Positions 52,546 through 60,907 are shown, numbered from the stretch's first letter. The stretch: DNA of 64,000 bases from Castellaniella sp047971665 (GCF_047971665.1 NZ_JBKEAA010000019.1:71265-135264); one strand, 5' to 3'. Made by a program: numbers and translations. The notes: a model not told the origin generated them from the letters alone.

Positions 52546-53373
52546 TTACTCCTGATGTTCTGTGGATTTGGTGGGCACAGCGGTGCCGGTGCATTTGGTG
52601 ATCAAGGCACCGAGGTTGGGCGGTTCGAGCACATCTAGACGACCCGAGCGGTCCTTGGCGGGTAGCCCAAAGGGGTTGATCGTCTGGCAGACAAACGCGC
52701 GGTAGGACGAGCCATCCTCGGCCTTGATCTCAGAGAGCGTCACGACTTCATCGACAATTCCGGGAAGCTCTGAAGCCGTTTTGCTACCCTCGATCTGCGG
52801 CACGAAGATGCGCCGATTGAAGTCGTCGACCTTTTCGTCGAGGATGGCGACGAAAATGACGTTCTTGCCCCGGGCGTGCTGCAGGTGGGTCAGCGCGGTC
52901 ACCATTTCCTGGCCCAGGAGGCCGTAGGCCCCCCTGCTATCAGGCTTACCGGTGCGCTCTGAAAAGGCCTGTGGTTGGGCCTTGGCCCAGACCATGGCCA
53001 GACGCGAGAGCACGGTCAGGCTATCGACAAAATAGGTGTCGTATTTGGCAAGCTGCGATGGATCACCAAATCGTTCGCACACCGCCTGGTAGTGCGCCTC
53101 GGAGAAGGCCGAGTCTGGCGGCAATGCCCGATTGGGCCCTGCCAGAAACACCGTGAGGTCGCGAAATTCCGGCCAGGTGGCAGGGCGCACGCAGTCGCCG
53201 CGCCAGTCCTTGACCGCCAGGTCGCCCGCTTCGAGGTCTACGAACAGAGTGCTAGCCTCCGGTAGGGTCTTGAGCAGTGTGGTCTTGCCGATCCCAGGTT
53301 TGCCAAACAGTGCGATCTTCGCACCCGAGTGCTCTGCGATGCGCTGGTCGGCGGAAATGATAGGAAGTGCCAT
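52546..53373 (-). CDS. RecA-like AAA ATPase (Sak4-type phage recombination protein)
   Basis: 275 aa. Walker A FGKPGIGKTTLL near residue 25, Walker B-like TYFVDSLTVLSR near 115, and RGAYGLLGQEMVTALTHLQH plus NVIFVAILDEK. This is the RecA-core arrangement of phage AAA/Sak4 single-strand annealing ATPases. GTG and ATG lie side by side at 53376/53373; the ATG is used. Works with the exonuclease and ssDNA-binding gene downstream. Confidence 0.82.
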   Translation of the reverse strand: MALPIISADQRIAEHSGAKIALFGKPGIGKTTLLKTLPEASTLFVDLEAGDLAVKDWRGDCVRPATWPEFRDLTVFLAGPNRALPPDSAFSEAHYQAVCERFGDPSQLAKYDTYFVDSLTVLSRLAMVWAKAQPQAFSERTGKPDSRGAYGLLGQEMVTALTHLQHARGKNVIFVAILDEKVDDFNRRIFVPQIEGSKTASELPGIVDEVVTLSEIKAEDGSSYRAFVCQTINPFGLPAKDRSGRLDVLEPPNLGALITKCTGTAVPTKSTEHQE

Positions 53374-53993
53374 CACGCCACCTCCGCGGCCACACGTCGC
53401 ATCGTTGACAGATCCAAGCCGGTATCGGCCTCGACCACCGCAAGGGTATTGATCATGCTTTCAGCCGGTGATAGGCCGCTAAGACGTCCAAGATCGCTAT
53501 ATGTTTTGAGGGCCTTCTGAACGATTGAAATTGGCGACGGTCTGCGTATGGCTTTCAACGATGTAGTCAATTCGTTGATCAGATGGTCGACAAATTCGTG
53601 AGAGGCACGATATTGAGCGCCATAATCTGGTGGTGCAACGAGATCCAGGTGCTGCTTTTCGACGGCGACGCTGATTGCTTCTTTGGAAGCCATGATCACT
53701 TCGCCATGACGAGTTGCATCGACTGTGCACAGTGTTTGCTGTTCGACTGCGTGGTAGTTGAAATGAGGGCGGGAGATCCAGCAATGGGAGGCCGAGCGGC
53801 CGTACCGTGCCATCTCGGAGCTGTACGTGCTCAGTCGCTGCCCGATATTTTGAGTGCAGCCCAGCTTGCAGATCCGTCCTGAGAAGGAAATGATATAAAC
53901 GTACCCAAGATGACCGGCAACAGGAATACTGCGGCCATAGTTCCGTGCGTCTTCAAATGAGCCTTTGAATAGCCAGATGTTCGAGTTATTCAT
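53373..53993 (-). CDS. GIY-YIG-like (T5orf172/MUG113 type) phage protein
   Basis: 206 aa. Text LGYVYIISFSGRICKLGCTQ and NIGQRLSTYSSEMARYGR fits a GIY-YIG-like core with VYII, the KLGxT and RL..Y elements, and later EQQTL. Composition is less GC-rich than the neighbours. It overlaps both adjacent genes by short ATGA-type joins. May be a nuclease or a regulator; activity unknown. Confidence 0.6.
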   Translation of the reverse strand: MNNSNIWLFKGSFEDARNYGRSIPVAGHLGYVYIISFSGRICKLGCTQNIGQRLSTYSSEMARYGRSASHCWISRPHFNYHAVEQQTLCTVDATRHGEVIMASKEAISVAVEKQHLDLVAPPDYGAQYRASHEFVDHLINELTTSLKAIRRPSPISIVQKALKTYSDLGRLSGLSPAESMINTLAVVEADTGLDLSTMRRVAAEVA

Positions 53994-54478
53994 TGTGCGG
54001 TCTCCTTGTCTGCGATAGTCAAGGTGAAGGTGGGCTTGCCAGCTTCGACGGTTCGGGCGGGGGCGAACTGCTCACGCAGCGCTGGGGGCCAGGCGGTATA
54101 GCGAGACTCGGAAACAGAGAGCTTGACGTCGATGAAATCGGCGACGTTGTCCCCAGTGGCCGTGATGCGTCGCGCGATTTCAGCCAGTTTTTCCTGATCC
54201 CAGCGCACGCGCTTAGGCAATTCGGCCTTGATGGCCACGCAGCCGTCTGTGATGTGGGCGGTGCCGAAGTCCCGGCCCGTGGCGGCAAGGGCGGCTTGGG
54301 CTTGCTCGCCGTAGCGTTTGATCAAAGCTGTGTCGATCTGGGCCTTGGCCTTTTTCAGCATGGCGATCTCGTAATCCACGCCGATCACCAGTTCCTGCAG
54401 GCGGGTGGCGTCCAGGCGCGTGAGATCGGTCTTGAGCAGCCGGATCAGCTCGGTGGGGAGAATAGTGATGTCGTGCAT
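53990..54478 (-). CDS. Phage protein of unknown function
   Basis: 162 aa beginning MHDITILPTELIRLLKTDLT. A long helical, coiled-coil-like stretch (LVIGVDYEIAMLKKAKAQID) is followed by a mixed domain with ELPKRVRWDQEKLAEIARRI. It is the second gene of the early operon and overlaps the next by four bases. Similar proteins occur in such operons, but no function is known. Confidence 0.65.
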   Translation of the reverse strand: MHDITILPTELIRLLKTDLTRLDATRLQELVIGVDYEIAMLKKAKAQIDTALIKRYGEQAQAALAATGRDFGTAHITDGCVAIKAELPKRVRWDQEKLAEIARRITATGDNVADFIDVKLSVSESRYTAWPPALREQFAPARTVEAGKPTFTLTIADKETAQ

Positions 54479-54489
54479 GTCGATCCCCC

Positions 54490-54753
54490 TTAGCCCACGC
54501 GCTCGGAGGTCGAGCGGTGCAAGACGCGCTGCTCGAATTCCACAATGGTTTCGATGGGGTAGGAAACGCGGCGAGAGAGCTTCAGATACCGAGGGCCGAT
54601 GCCTTCGCCGCGCCAGCGCTGCAGAGTCTTGGGGCTCACGCCCCAGCGCTGTGCGAGTTCGTTTTCGTTCAGAACCCGGCGGTCGCCAGGTGAGAGGTGG
54701 GCCGTGTCGGCCTGTGGCGTATTGCCGTCAAAAGAGGGGGTTGGGTAAACCAT
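54490..54753 (-). CDS. Small HTH (AlpA/excisionase-like) regulator, first gene of the early operon
   Basis: 87 aa. The HTH is VLNENELAQRWGVSPKTLQR and WRGEGIGPRYLKLSRRVSYP, a MerR/AlpA-type fold, followed by a short helix IVEFEQRVLHR. It begins just downstream of the repeated GGCGGGGAAA boxes and is probably controlled by them or binds them. It may start early gene expression or excision. Confidence 0.78.
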   Translation of the reverse strand: MVYPTPSFDGNTPQADTAHLSPGDRRVLNENELAQRWGVSPKTLQRWRGEGIGPRYLKLSRRVSYPIETIVEFEQRVLHRSTSERVG

Positions 54754-54802
54754 TTATGACTCCCATTCAGTCGTTGAGGAATGGGTGTCATTTCAAATTT
54801 TT

Positions 54803-54861
54803 GGCGGGGAAATCACGATGGACGCAGCGGGGAAAACCCGCGAAACTTCATTTTCCCCGCC
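54803..54861. promoter_or_regulatory. Repeated GCGGGGAAA boxes upstream of the early operon
   Basis: GGCGGGGAAA (54803-54812) and its exact inverse TTTCCCCGCC (54852-54861) flank a third copy GCGGGGAAAA that is itself in a small hairpin GCGGG-GAAAA-CCCGC (54827-54841). They lie in the 154-base gap between the early-operon HTH gene and the recombinase-associated gene. Likely operators or a small origin-like element. Confidence 0.5.
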
Positions 54862-54907
54862 ATGTCTGTGGGCGCCCCCGAGCGTGCCAAGGCGATGCGT
54901 GTCGAGC

Positions 54908-55381
54908 CTATCCTGACGAGTTGCTCAGATCTGCCAGGAGTTCCCGTTGCGCCTGCCAATCTCGTGGCCATTCGAAGTCTGCGCGGCCTCGTAGAGCGTG
55001 TAGATTCAGATACCGAGGCTGTTCACCCGCGATGATCGTCTCGATGATGTCCGGTGCCAGCAGCGTCATGCGCAGTATCTCAGCGACCCACCCTGGCTCC
55101 ATGCCCTGAGATCGGGCAAGGTCTGCGATGGTGCTGTATTTGCCACTGTCGAGCTGCTTAAGCCAATAAAAGGCTTTGCCCAGTGTCTTGATCATGGGAG
55201 CATCCAGGCCACCCGCAGCCAGCGCGGAGCCTGATTCTGACGGCGGGATGAGTACCTTGCGGTTTTGGCGGCGACGGATCGTGAGGGGTACTGCCGTGAC
55301 GCGATGGTGGTCTTGCGTATAGTGACGGGCGGTACCGGCTGGTTCGATGCGCACGAGTTGTCGGCGTAGGTTCGTGCTCAT
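54908..55381 (-). CDS. HTH protein encoded with the serine recombinase
   Basis: 157 aa. Basic N terminus (PLTIRRRQNRKVLIPPS), then a KorB/ParB-like helix-turn-helix (YSTIADLARSQGMEPGWVAE, ILRMTLLAPDIIETII). It overlaps the recombinase stop by four bases and always sits after such recombinases in related elements. Probably a directionality or regulatory factor for recombination, by analogy only. Confidence 0.72.
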   Translation of the reverse strand: MSTNLRRQLVRIEPAGTARHYTQDHHRVTAVPLTIRRRQNRKVLIPPSESGSALAAGGLDAPMIKTLGKAFYWLKQLDSGKYSTIADLARSQGMEPGWVAEILRMTLLAPDIIETIIAGEQPRYLNLHALRGRADFEWPRDWQAQRELLADLSNSSG

Positions 55382-56763
55382 GCTGGCGCCCCTTTCTGCA
55401 TTTCAGTGACCAGTGGGTGGTCGGTGACCTCGCGAGTAAAGCCTGCCCAGGCATCCTCGCGCCAGTGGATGTCAAGCCCCTGCTCGTGGATCTGTACTCG
55501 GGCGATCAGGAGCCTCACGATGCGTTGCTGCTCAATGGGGAAAAGCTGCTCCCACACTCGCCCGATGTTTTGCATGGCGAGCACCACCTGGGCTTCATCA
55601 ACGGCATGGTCAGTCTGGTTTTGTGCCGATTGCCAAACGGCTACCAGCGTCTCGGGATTTTGCAATGCGAGGTGAATCTGTTCGAGCACTGCGGCCTCAA
55701 GGTCTGCCGCTGGCAGCAAACCCGGATTGAAAGTGCCGGGTTTGACAGTTGCCCCCGAATAGCGCTTTTTGTACTGGTAGGGCTGATAGTAACGGTATCG
55801 ACGACCATCCTTTTTGCGCGTGAAGGTGTGCATCATCCGTTGACCATCGTCAGCAAAGAGCAGACCCGCCAGCAGTGCCGGGTGCTCGCTGTGTTGATCA
55901 CGAGGCCCTGTCTTACGCTGATCAATCATGCTGTGAACCGTATCCCATACCTCCTGGGAGATGATGGCTTCATGTTGGCCTGGGTAGGCCTTGCCTTTGT
56001 GTGTGATGTCCCCCAGGTACACGCGGTTACGGATCATTTTGTAGAGATATTGCTGGTCAATCGGTCGACCAGGCCGGTGTCGCCCCTCTTGCGTGGTCCA
56101 CGCCTTGGTGGTGTGGCCCTCGATGGCGAGTTCCCGTACCAGACGTGCGGCGGAGCCGTGCTCGGCATAACGACGAAAGATGTCGCGCACCAGGTCGGCC
56201 TCACGGTCATTAATCATCAGTTTGCGCTCGATGACGTCATAGCCCAGAGGCGGCATACCACCCATCCACATGCCCTTGGCCTTGCTGGCAGCGATCTTGT
56301 CGCGGATGCGTTCACCGGTGACTTCGCGCTCGAACTGCGCAAAGGAAAGCAGAATGTTCAAGGTCAGTCGGCCCATGGATGTGGTGGTGTTGAACTGCTG
56401 CGTGACCGACACGAAGGACACGCCCTCGCGGTCAAAAACATCTACGAGCCGTGCGAAGTCCGAGAGGCTGCGGGTCAACCGGTCGATCTTGTAGACCACG
56501 ATGATATCGATTTGCCCCGTCTCTACCAGACGCATCAGACGCTGTAAGCCTGGACGCTCCATGTTGCCGCCTGAGTAGCCGCCGTCGTCAAAGGTGTCGT
56601 CGACGGCTACCCACCCTTCGTGGCGCTGACTGGCAATGAAGGCCAGACCCGCGTCGCGCTGGGCTTCCAAGCTGTTGTACTCCTGGTCCAGGCCTTCGTC
56701 GGTGGATTTGCGTGTGTACACAGCGCAGCGTTTTTTTGTGATCGTGGCGGCAGTGTTCATCAT
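55378..56763 (-). CDS. Site-specific serine recombinase
   Basis: 461 aa. Resolvase catalytic domain: RCAVYTRKSTDEG with the nucleophile Ser20, SLEAQRDAGLAF, and VVYKIDRLTRSLSDFARL. A recombinase domain follows (YNRV-type text MIRNRVYLGDITHKGKAYPG). The zinc-ribbon region lacks the usual cysteines (LAGLLFADDGQRMMHTFTRK). It is the only recombinase in the island. It lies inside rather than at a border, which raises a question about what moves the whole 40-kb unit. Confidence 0.92.
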   Translation of the reverse strand: MMNTAATITKKRCAVYTRKSTDEGLDQEYNSLEAQRDAGLAFIASQRHEGWVAVDDTFDDGGYSGGNMERPGLQRLMRLVETGQIDIIVVYKIDRLTRSLSDFARLVDVFDREGVSFVSVTQQFNTTTSMGRLTLNILLSFAQFEREVTGERIRDKIAASKAKGMWMGGMPPLGYDVIERKLMINDREADLVRDIFRRYAEHGSAARLVRELAIEGHTTKAWTTQEGRHRPGRPIDQQYLYKMIRNRVYLGDITHKGKAYPGQHEAIISQEVWDTVHSMIDQRKTGPRDQHSEHPALLAGLLFADDGQRMMHTFTRKKDGRRYRYYQPYQYKKRYSGATVKPGTFNPGLLPAADLEAAVLEQIHLALQNPETLVAVWQSAQNQTDHAVDEAQVVLAMQNIGRVWEQLFPIEQQRIVRLLIARVQIHEQGLDIHWREDAWAGFTREVTDHPLVTEMQKGAPA

Positions 56764-57233
56764 GTTGCCCCCTTGGTGTGGCCCGAAGCTTTCAGGCCGA
56801 AGAAGGCGGGCCCTGACCAGTTGGTGCCGGTGATGGCTCGAGCGACCGCCGAGAGGCTCTTAAAGCGCTGACCGTGATATTCGAAGCTGCGAACGCCGCA
56901 GATCGTCACGCGGTGTTCCACATCATCGTAGATGCGGGTGAGAACGGTCCCAGGGAGCAACTGGTTGGCATCACGTTGCAGGCGGCTTGGCAGGATGCCC
57001 GTCTCGCCAATCTTTTCGAGCTTGCGTCGGGTGGCGGGTTTCAAACCTCCGAAGGTCTGTTCCTGGATTTTGTAGGCCAGACGGGATTCCAACCATAATC
57101 GGTGGTGATGGCCGGGACGATCCCTGAAATGCTCATCCCATAGCGCCCACAAGGCGTCCATGCTGAGATTGGGAAGGGCTGCAATGCGAGATGTAATCGA
57201 TGCCTGCTGGCGGGCTTGTGCCTGTGTCGTCAT
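56760..57233 (-). CDS. DUF2924 protein of the recombinase cassette
   Basis: 157 aa. ASITSRIAALPNLSMDALWA, LWDEHFRDRPGHHHRLWLES and RLAYKIQEQTFGGL are the DUF2924 signature; later FEYHGQRFKSLSAVARAITG with GTNWSGPAFFGL resembles a small DNA-binding fold. ATG 57233 overlaps the upstream stop (ATGA), and its own stop overlaps the recombinase start. DUF2924 genes accompany this recombinase class in many proteobacterial elements. Confidence 0.88.
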   Translation of the reverse strand: MTTQAQARQQASITSRIAALPNLSMDALWALWDEHFRDRPGHHHRLWLESRLAYKIQEQTFGGLKPATRRKLEKIGETGILPSRLQRDANQLLPGTVLTRIYDDVEHRVTICGVRSFEYHGQRFKSLSAVARAITGTNWSGPAFFGLKASGHTKGAT

Positions 57234-57472
57234 GGCTGAACTCCGTTCTCTGTGTCGGGGTTCGTAGTAACGCTCTGTGGTGGGCACAAGCCAAGGTCAA
57301 ACTTGTCTATGCTGCCGGAATTCGGCAGCGGATGCATGGAGAGCAGCCGCAGCACTCCTACGGCCAGGGTGTCGATGACCTCCTGGTGCGGGTGTCGGGG
57401 GCTGGTTGTCGGTGTCGTGGCTTCGGAGGCGTTTGGGTTCGGCATGCTGGTGCCCGGCAGTGGGGAAAACAT
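57230..57472 (-). CDS. Small protein, first gene of the recombinase cassette
   Basis: 80 aa, Pro/Thr/Ser-rich at the N terminus (TTPTTSPRHPH), then a helix HQEVIDTLAVGVLRLLSMHP. No family recognised. Support comes from its ATGA overlap with the DUF2924 gene and from its cassette position. Start may be ATG 57472 or an internal ATG nine codons later. Confidence 0.5.
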   Translation of the reverse strand: MFSPLPGTSMPNPNASEATTPTTSPRHPHQEVIDTLAVGVLRLLSMHPLPNSGSIDKFDLGLCPPQSVTTNPDTENGVQP

Positions 57473-57574
57473 CGATCATGCTAGATCACCTTGTAACTTG
57501 TGGTAATGTGTTTGCGGGTAGAGAAGGGGAGTCAAGATTTGGCTCGCCATCATTCGATAATCACGGATGCTGAG

Positions 57575-58207
57575 ATGAAGATGAGAAAAATAATGAGTTT
57601 GGGTTTCTGCCTTTTGCTGGGAGGCTGCGCTGGGCAGATTACTTATACGCCGCCGACTAACCAGCTTCCTGGTACGAATGAGAAGACTGTCGATAAGGCC
57701 GTCGACGAAGTATGGAAGACGACGGTACCAGCGCTCGGAAAGAATTTCTTCGTGATCAACAACCTTGATAAAAGTTCGGGCCTTATCAACGTCAGTTACA
57801 GCGGAGACCCTGAAAAGTACGTTGATTGTGGCGTAATTGATTCCCAGGTTTCAAATGCAAGAGGAAAGCGGGAGTATCGGTTTCCGGCAGCAGCAGCGGA
57901 TCAGTCTTATGAGATTATGCAGGGAGGTATGCTGTATTACTTGCAGAGGAAAATGAATCTCGAGGGACGGGTAAATCTTGTCTTTGAGCCAATAGAGAAG
58001 AACAAGACTCGGGTGACTGCAAATATTAAATATGTGCTCACGCGACAGGTACGGGTGGCTCCTGCAGCAGGAGGATTCCCACAAACCTTTAGCGATACGA
58101 TTTCGTTTGGGGCAAATTCAGGAGCCAGCTTTCCGGGCCAGGGGCAGAACACATACTGTGTGTCTAATGGGCACCTAGAGCGAGAAATTCTTAATGTTGC
58201 TGACTAG
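57575..58207 (+). CDS. Predicted lipoprotein of unknown function
   Basis: 210 aa. Signal MKMRKIMSLGFCLLLGGC has lipobox LGGC, then AGQITYTPPTNQLPGTNEKT. The body (VDEVWKTTVPALGKNFFVIN, SGLINVSYSGDPEKYVDC) resembles BamC-like or DUF lipoproteins with an alpha/beta fold. The C terminus is polar. Plus-strand, AT-richer than the phage operon; likely a lysogenic-conversion or island cargo gene. Two ATGs (57575, 57581) are possible starts. Confidence 0.75.
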   Translation: MKMRKIMSLGFCLLLGGCAGQITYTPPTNQLPGTNEKTVDKAVDEVWKTTVPALGKNFFVINNLDKSSGLINVSYSGDPEKYVDCGVIDSQVSNARGKREYRFPAAAADQSYEIMQGGMLYYLQRKMNLEGRVNLVFEPIEKNKTRVTANIKYVLTRQVRVAPAAGGFPQTFSDTISFGANSGASFPGQGQNTYCVSNGHLEREILNVAD

Positions 58208-58224
58208 GAAAATTTCATGGGTTG

Positions 58225-59094
58225 CTAGGTTGCACTTTGCCACCGGGGTTCAGCACTCTCAAAAAAAAGCAAAGTGAGCACCCTGTCCTGGCCGGAGAAG
58301 GTGTGCTTGCATTCGCGCAACTTCATGTAGGGCGCTTCAGTCGAGCACCAGTGGTGTGCAGGAATGATTTCGCCGTCCCACTGCTGTGCAGTCAACTCGT
58401 CGCTGGCCAGCGTGTTGATGTACCGGTCGGTGGCGACGGTGCCTGTTCTGTGGGTGAGGCGGGTTCCGGTGCGCACGGCCTTATCACTACGCCAGCGATA
58501 TTTCATGAAGCCGCTGTCCCAATGGATGAGAATCGCGCGCTGCGTGGTGTATTTGATGAATCGTAGGCACACGGCCTCGAGCGATACGCCAAACTCGCTG
58601 GCAGCTTCGCTCAGGTGATGGAAATTGAGATCAGGGCGATCCAGGATGGTCTTGACCTGGTCCCCAGGCATGAGTAGATTGGCCGCGAAGTCGTCGGCTT
58701 CGCGTTCGATGTCTCGAGCGTCGTCCAGGCTGGCGTAAACATCAGCCTTGCTGCAATTGAAAGTTGATTGCAGGCCCCGATGCAAAACAAGATGACCGAA
58801 CTCGTGAGCGATGGTGAATCGTTGGCGTTCTCGACTGGCGCGACCGTTGTACAGAATGCCCCATCGAGAGGTGTCGCCTGGATCGCGCAGAAGTGCGCCT
58901 TCGAACTCACTGTTGGTGGCAGGCATCGGCGTCATGATTTCGCGGATGCCTCTGCCCATTGCTGTTTCGGGCAGGATGTTGCGCAAGTCTTCAAGGTCGA
59001 TTCGTGCCAGATACGGATCGCCGTGAAATGCCCGTATAACCTTGATCAAGTCGCTTGCTGCCCGAAATGGCGTCAGGTAGTCCGGACTGGTCAT
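58225..59094 (-). CDS. ImmA/IrrE-family metallopeptidase
   Basis: 289 aa. Zinc protease motif HEFGH at residues 97-101 (FTIAHEFGHLVLH), third ligand in READDFAANLLMP. ImmA-type peptidases cleave their partner XRE repressor when DNA damage or a peptide signal occurs. The partner gene is directly upstream and overlaps it by four bases. The C-terminal half with WDSGFMKYRWRSDKA is an accessory domain of unknown role. Confidence 0.9.
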   Translation of the reverse strand: MTSPDYLTPFRAASDLIKVIRAFHGDPYLARIDLEDLRNILPETAMGRGIREIMTPMPATNSEFEGALLRDPGDTSRWGILYNGRASRERQRFTIAHEFGHLVLHRGLQSTFNCSKADVYASLDDARDIEREADDFAANLLMPGDQVKTILDRPDLNFHHLSEAASEFGVSLEAVCLRFIKYTTQRAILIHWDSGFMKYRWRSDKAVRTGTRLTHRTGTVATDRYINTLASDELTAQQWDGEIIPAHHWCSTEAPYMKLRECKHTFSGQDRVLTLLFFESAEPRWQSAT

Positions 59095-59444
59095 TTGGTT
59101 TTGTCTTTTGCGCTGTCCTGGGCGGCGAAGAGGAGATTGGCCATCTCCTTGAGTTGCTGCTTCTGTTCCTCGGATCGACCGACGAAATTGCGAAAGAATA
59201 TGACGTCATCAGGGGTGGCCTGCGAGACTCCTTCGGGCGATTCGCCCATGAGGTCGGGCAGCGTGACGTGTAGTGCTTTAGCGATGGCGTTGAGGCGCTC
59301 TGCGGTTGGCCGGGGGCCTTCGCGCATTTCCAGCTCCCATATGTAGGCCTTCGTGCAGTCGACCTTGTCGGCAACTTGCTGCAATGTGAGTCCTCTGGCC
59401 TGACGAAATTGCCGCAGTCGTCGACCGAAAGCGGTGTTGGCCAT
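59091..59444 (-). CDS. XRE-family repressor paired with ImmA/IrrE peptidase
   Basis: 117 aa. N-terminal lambda-repressor-like HTH: FRQARGLTLQQVADKVDCTK and AYIWELEMREGPRPTAERLN. C-terminal helix EEQKQQLKEMANLLFAAQD. It is divergent from the uncharacterised gene at 59608 over about 160 bases, so it probably represses that promoter until the peptidase removes it. Confidence 0.9.
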   Translation of the reverse strand: MANTAFGRRLRQFRQARGLTLQQVADKVDCTKAYIWELEMREGPRPTAERLNAIAKALHVTLPDLMGESPEGVSQATPDDVIFFRNFVGRSEEQKQQLKEMANLLFAAQDSAKDKTK

Positions 59445-59529
59445 GAAGTTCTCCTAGTTGCGAGGTGGCTTGGTGATAGCCCAATAGTATAGCAAGTAGA
59501 TACCTATTCCCTATCAAGCCCTTTTTTGT

Positions 59530-59557
59530 TTGACATGAGTGCTTCGGTTGATACAAT
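59530..59557 (+). promoter_or_regulatory. Strong sigma-70-type promoter for the uncharacterised gene pair
   Basis: TTGACA (59530-59535) and TACAAT (59552-59557) are separated by 16 bases, close to consensus. Upstream lies the AT-rich imperfect dyad ATAGTATAGC/GTAGATACCTAT (about 59481-59506), a likely XRE operator between the divergent genes. Because the -10 box lies inside the longest open frame of the next gene, the protein must start further downstream. Confidence 0.65.
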
Positions 59558-59607
59558 CGTACAGAACTACTTTACTTTCATTGGCTGATGGTTTTTTTGA
59601 CAGGCCG

Positions 59608-60897
59608 GTGCATGTGGAGTTGTCGTCAATCTCTGCCCAGGAGCCCGCCTTGAAACAGAACCATGACGTTATTTTGCTGAGCCTTCCCCCCGACTCGACG
59701 ATGCGCAAGTTCCTGGCAGACAGGTCTGTGCCACTGCCCGTTGGGCTGGACTGGGATGATGTCGACACGGCTCCCGCTGCTGTGGTGACAGCAGTCAACT
59801 CTTGGTCGGATACGGCTGCCAGGGATGCGTTGCTGGCGGACCTCTCGCGTGTGGCAGCGCTCTCGCACCCAGCGGGTCGTGAAGCGGCCTATGAGGCGGC
59901 TACGCTGACCAACGTGGCGGTAATGGTGCAGCTCACGTCGAAGTACAGTGATCTGCATCGAGCATTCTGGCTGTACATCCATCACCTAGGCCTGTTTGAT
60001 CAGGCCATGGATTTGCTGTATTTCGATGGCCACGAGCCACGTGCTTATAGGCATGACCTGGGTATCAAGGTATTGCCTGATCTCAGTCCTGTTGCGCTGG
60101 ATGCCTTTCAAGTCGCGATGGGGGACTACTACCGCAAGAAACAGGGCAACGGTGAGTTCGGTGTGGCGTATGGGATGGTGCGCAAATCAGGCAACGTACT
60201 TGTGACGCTCCACCTGAAAGACCTGCCGATGATGAGACTCGAGTTTGATGGGTCAGCGCTCAAGCAGCATGTTGGCAATCCAGATTTCGTCCTGGCCATC
60301 GAGTATTGTCCGACGACTGGGGTGTCGCAGAGTATGGTCAAGGGCGGTGATCAGTATCAGAAGGCTTTGTTGAAGGCATTCGCCAAGCATGTACTTCATC
60401 GGGATCATATTGATCCTCAGCGCTTGCGTCCGTCGCATTTGGATCTGTCGTCGTTGCGCTTGGGGTTCCATGTGCCTGAAGTTTTTGCGGATGGCTTCGT
60501 TGCAGCACGGGTGAAGTCGATCACCCTGGTGGATGCGCAGGGAAAGACGAAGATCGCGGCCAGCGCCATGGGACGGGTCGACGATGAGAGCATCGTCGAC
60601 CTTCTGCAGGACAATCCGGTGACGGCGGGCCTTTTGGGATCTGACTGGACCGTGACTGCAGCGCAAATCGATCTGTACTACCCGCCGGAGCCTGGCAAGA
60701 TTCGACGCAAGGTCGTCAAAATCGAAGTTACATACCGGGGTCGGATCAACCTGCATCAGTACGACGAGGCACTGAAACAGCGACTCGAGAGCTACCTGGT
60801 GACGGCAGGGATTCTGGACGAAGGACAGACGCTGACCGCCAATGTTGTGCAGGACGGGCAGGATGATCCTATTGGTGCGGATGAAGAGCTGACCTGA
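59608..60897 (+). CDS. Uncharacterised protein under XRE/ImmA control
   Basis: About 429 aa from GTG 59608. The frame is open from 59539, but the promoter overlaps that part; other possible starts are TTG 59581 and ATG 59701. No known domain recognised. Soluble alpha/beta composition with conserved-looking text such as AFWLYIHHLGLFDQAMDLLY, YYRKKQGNGEFGVAYGMVRK and KVVKIEVTYRGRINLHQYDE. The neighbouring gene starts ten bases after its stop. The setting, with an inducible repressor pair, suggests a mobile-element or defence function; this is inference. Confidence 0.65.
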   Translation: MHVELSSISAQEPALKQNHDVILLSLPPDSTMRKFLADRSVPLPVGLDWDDVDTAPAAVVTAVNSWSDTAARDALLADLSRVAALSHPAGREAAYEAATLTNVAVMVQLTSKYSDLHRAFWLYIHHLGLFDQAMDLLYFDGHEPRAYRHDLGIKVLPDLSPVALDAFQVAMGDYYRKKQGNGEFGVAYGMVRKSGNVLVTLHLKDLPMMRLEFDGSALKQHVGNPDFVLAIEYCPTTGVSQSMVKGGDQYQKALLKAFAKHVLHRDHIDPQRLRPSHLDLSSLRLGFHVPEVFADGFVAARVKSITLVDAQGKTKIAASAMGRVDDESIVDLLQDNPVTAGLLGSDWTVTAAQIDLYYPPEPGKIRRKVVKIEVTYRGRINLHQYDEALKQRLESYLVTAGILDEGQTLTANVVQDGQDDPIGADEELT

Positions 60898-60907
60898 GGC
60901 TGTCATT

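Noticed and set aside
34573..57472. Complete functional prophage
   Set aside because: No tail, tape measure or fibre gene exists, so independent virion formation is not supported.
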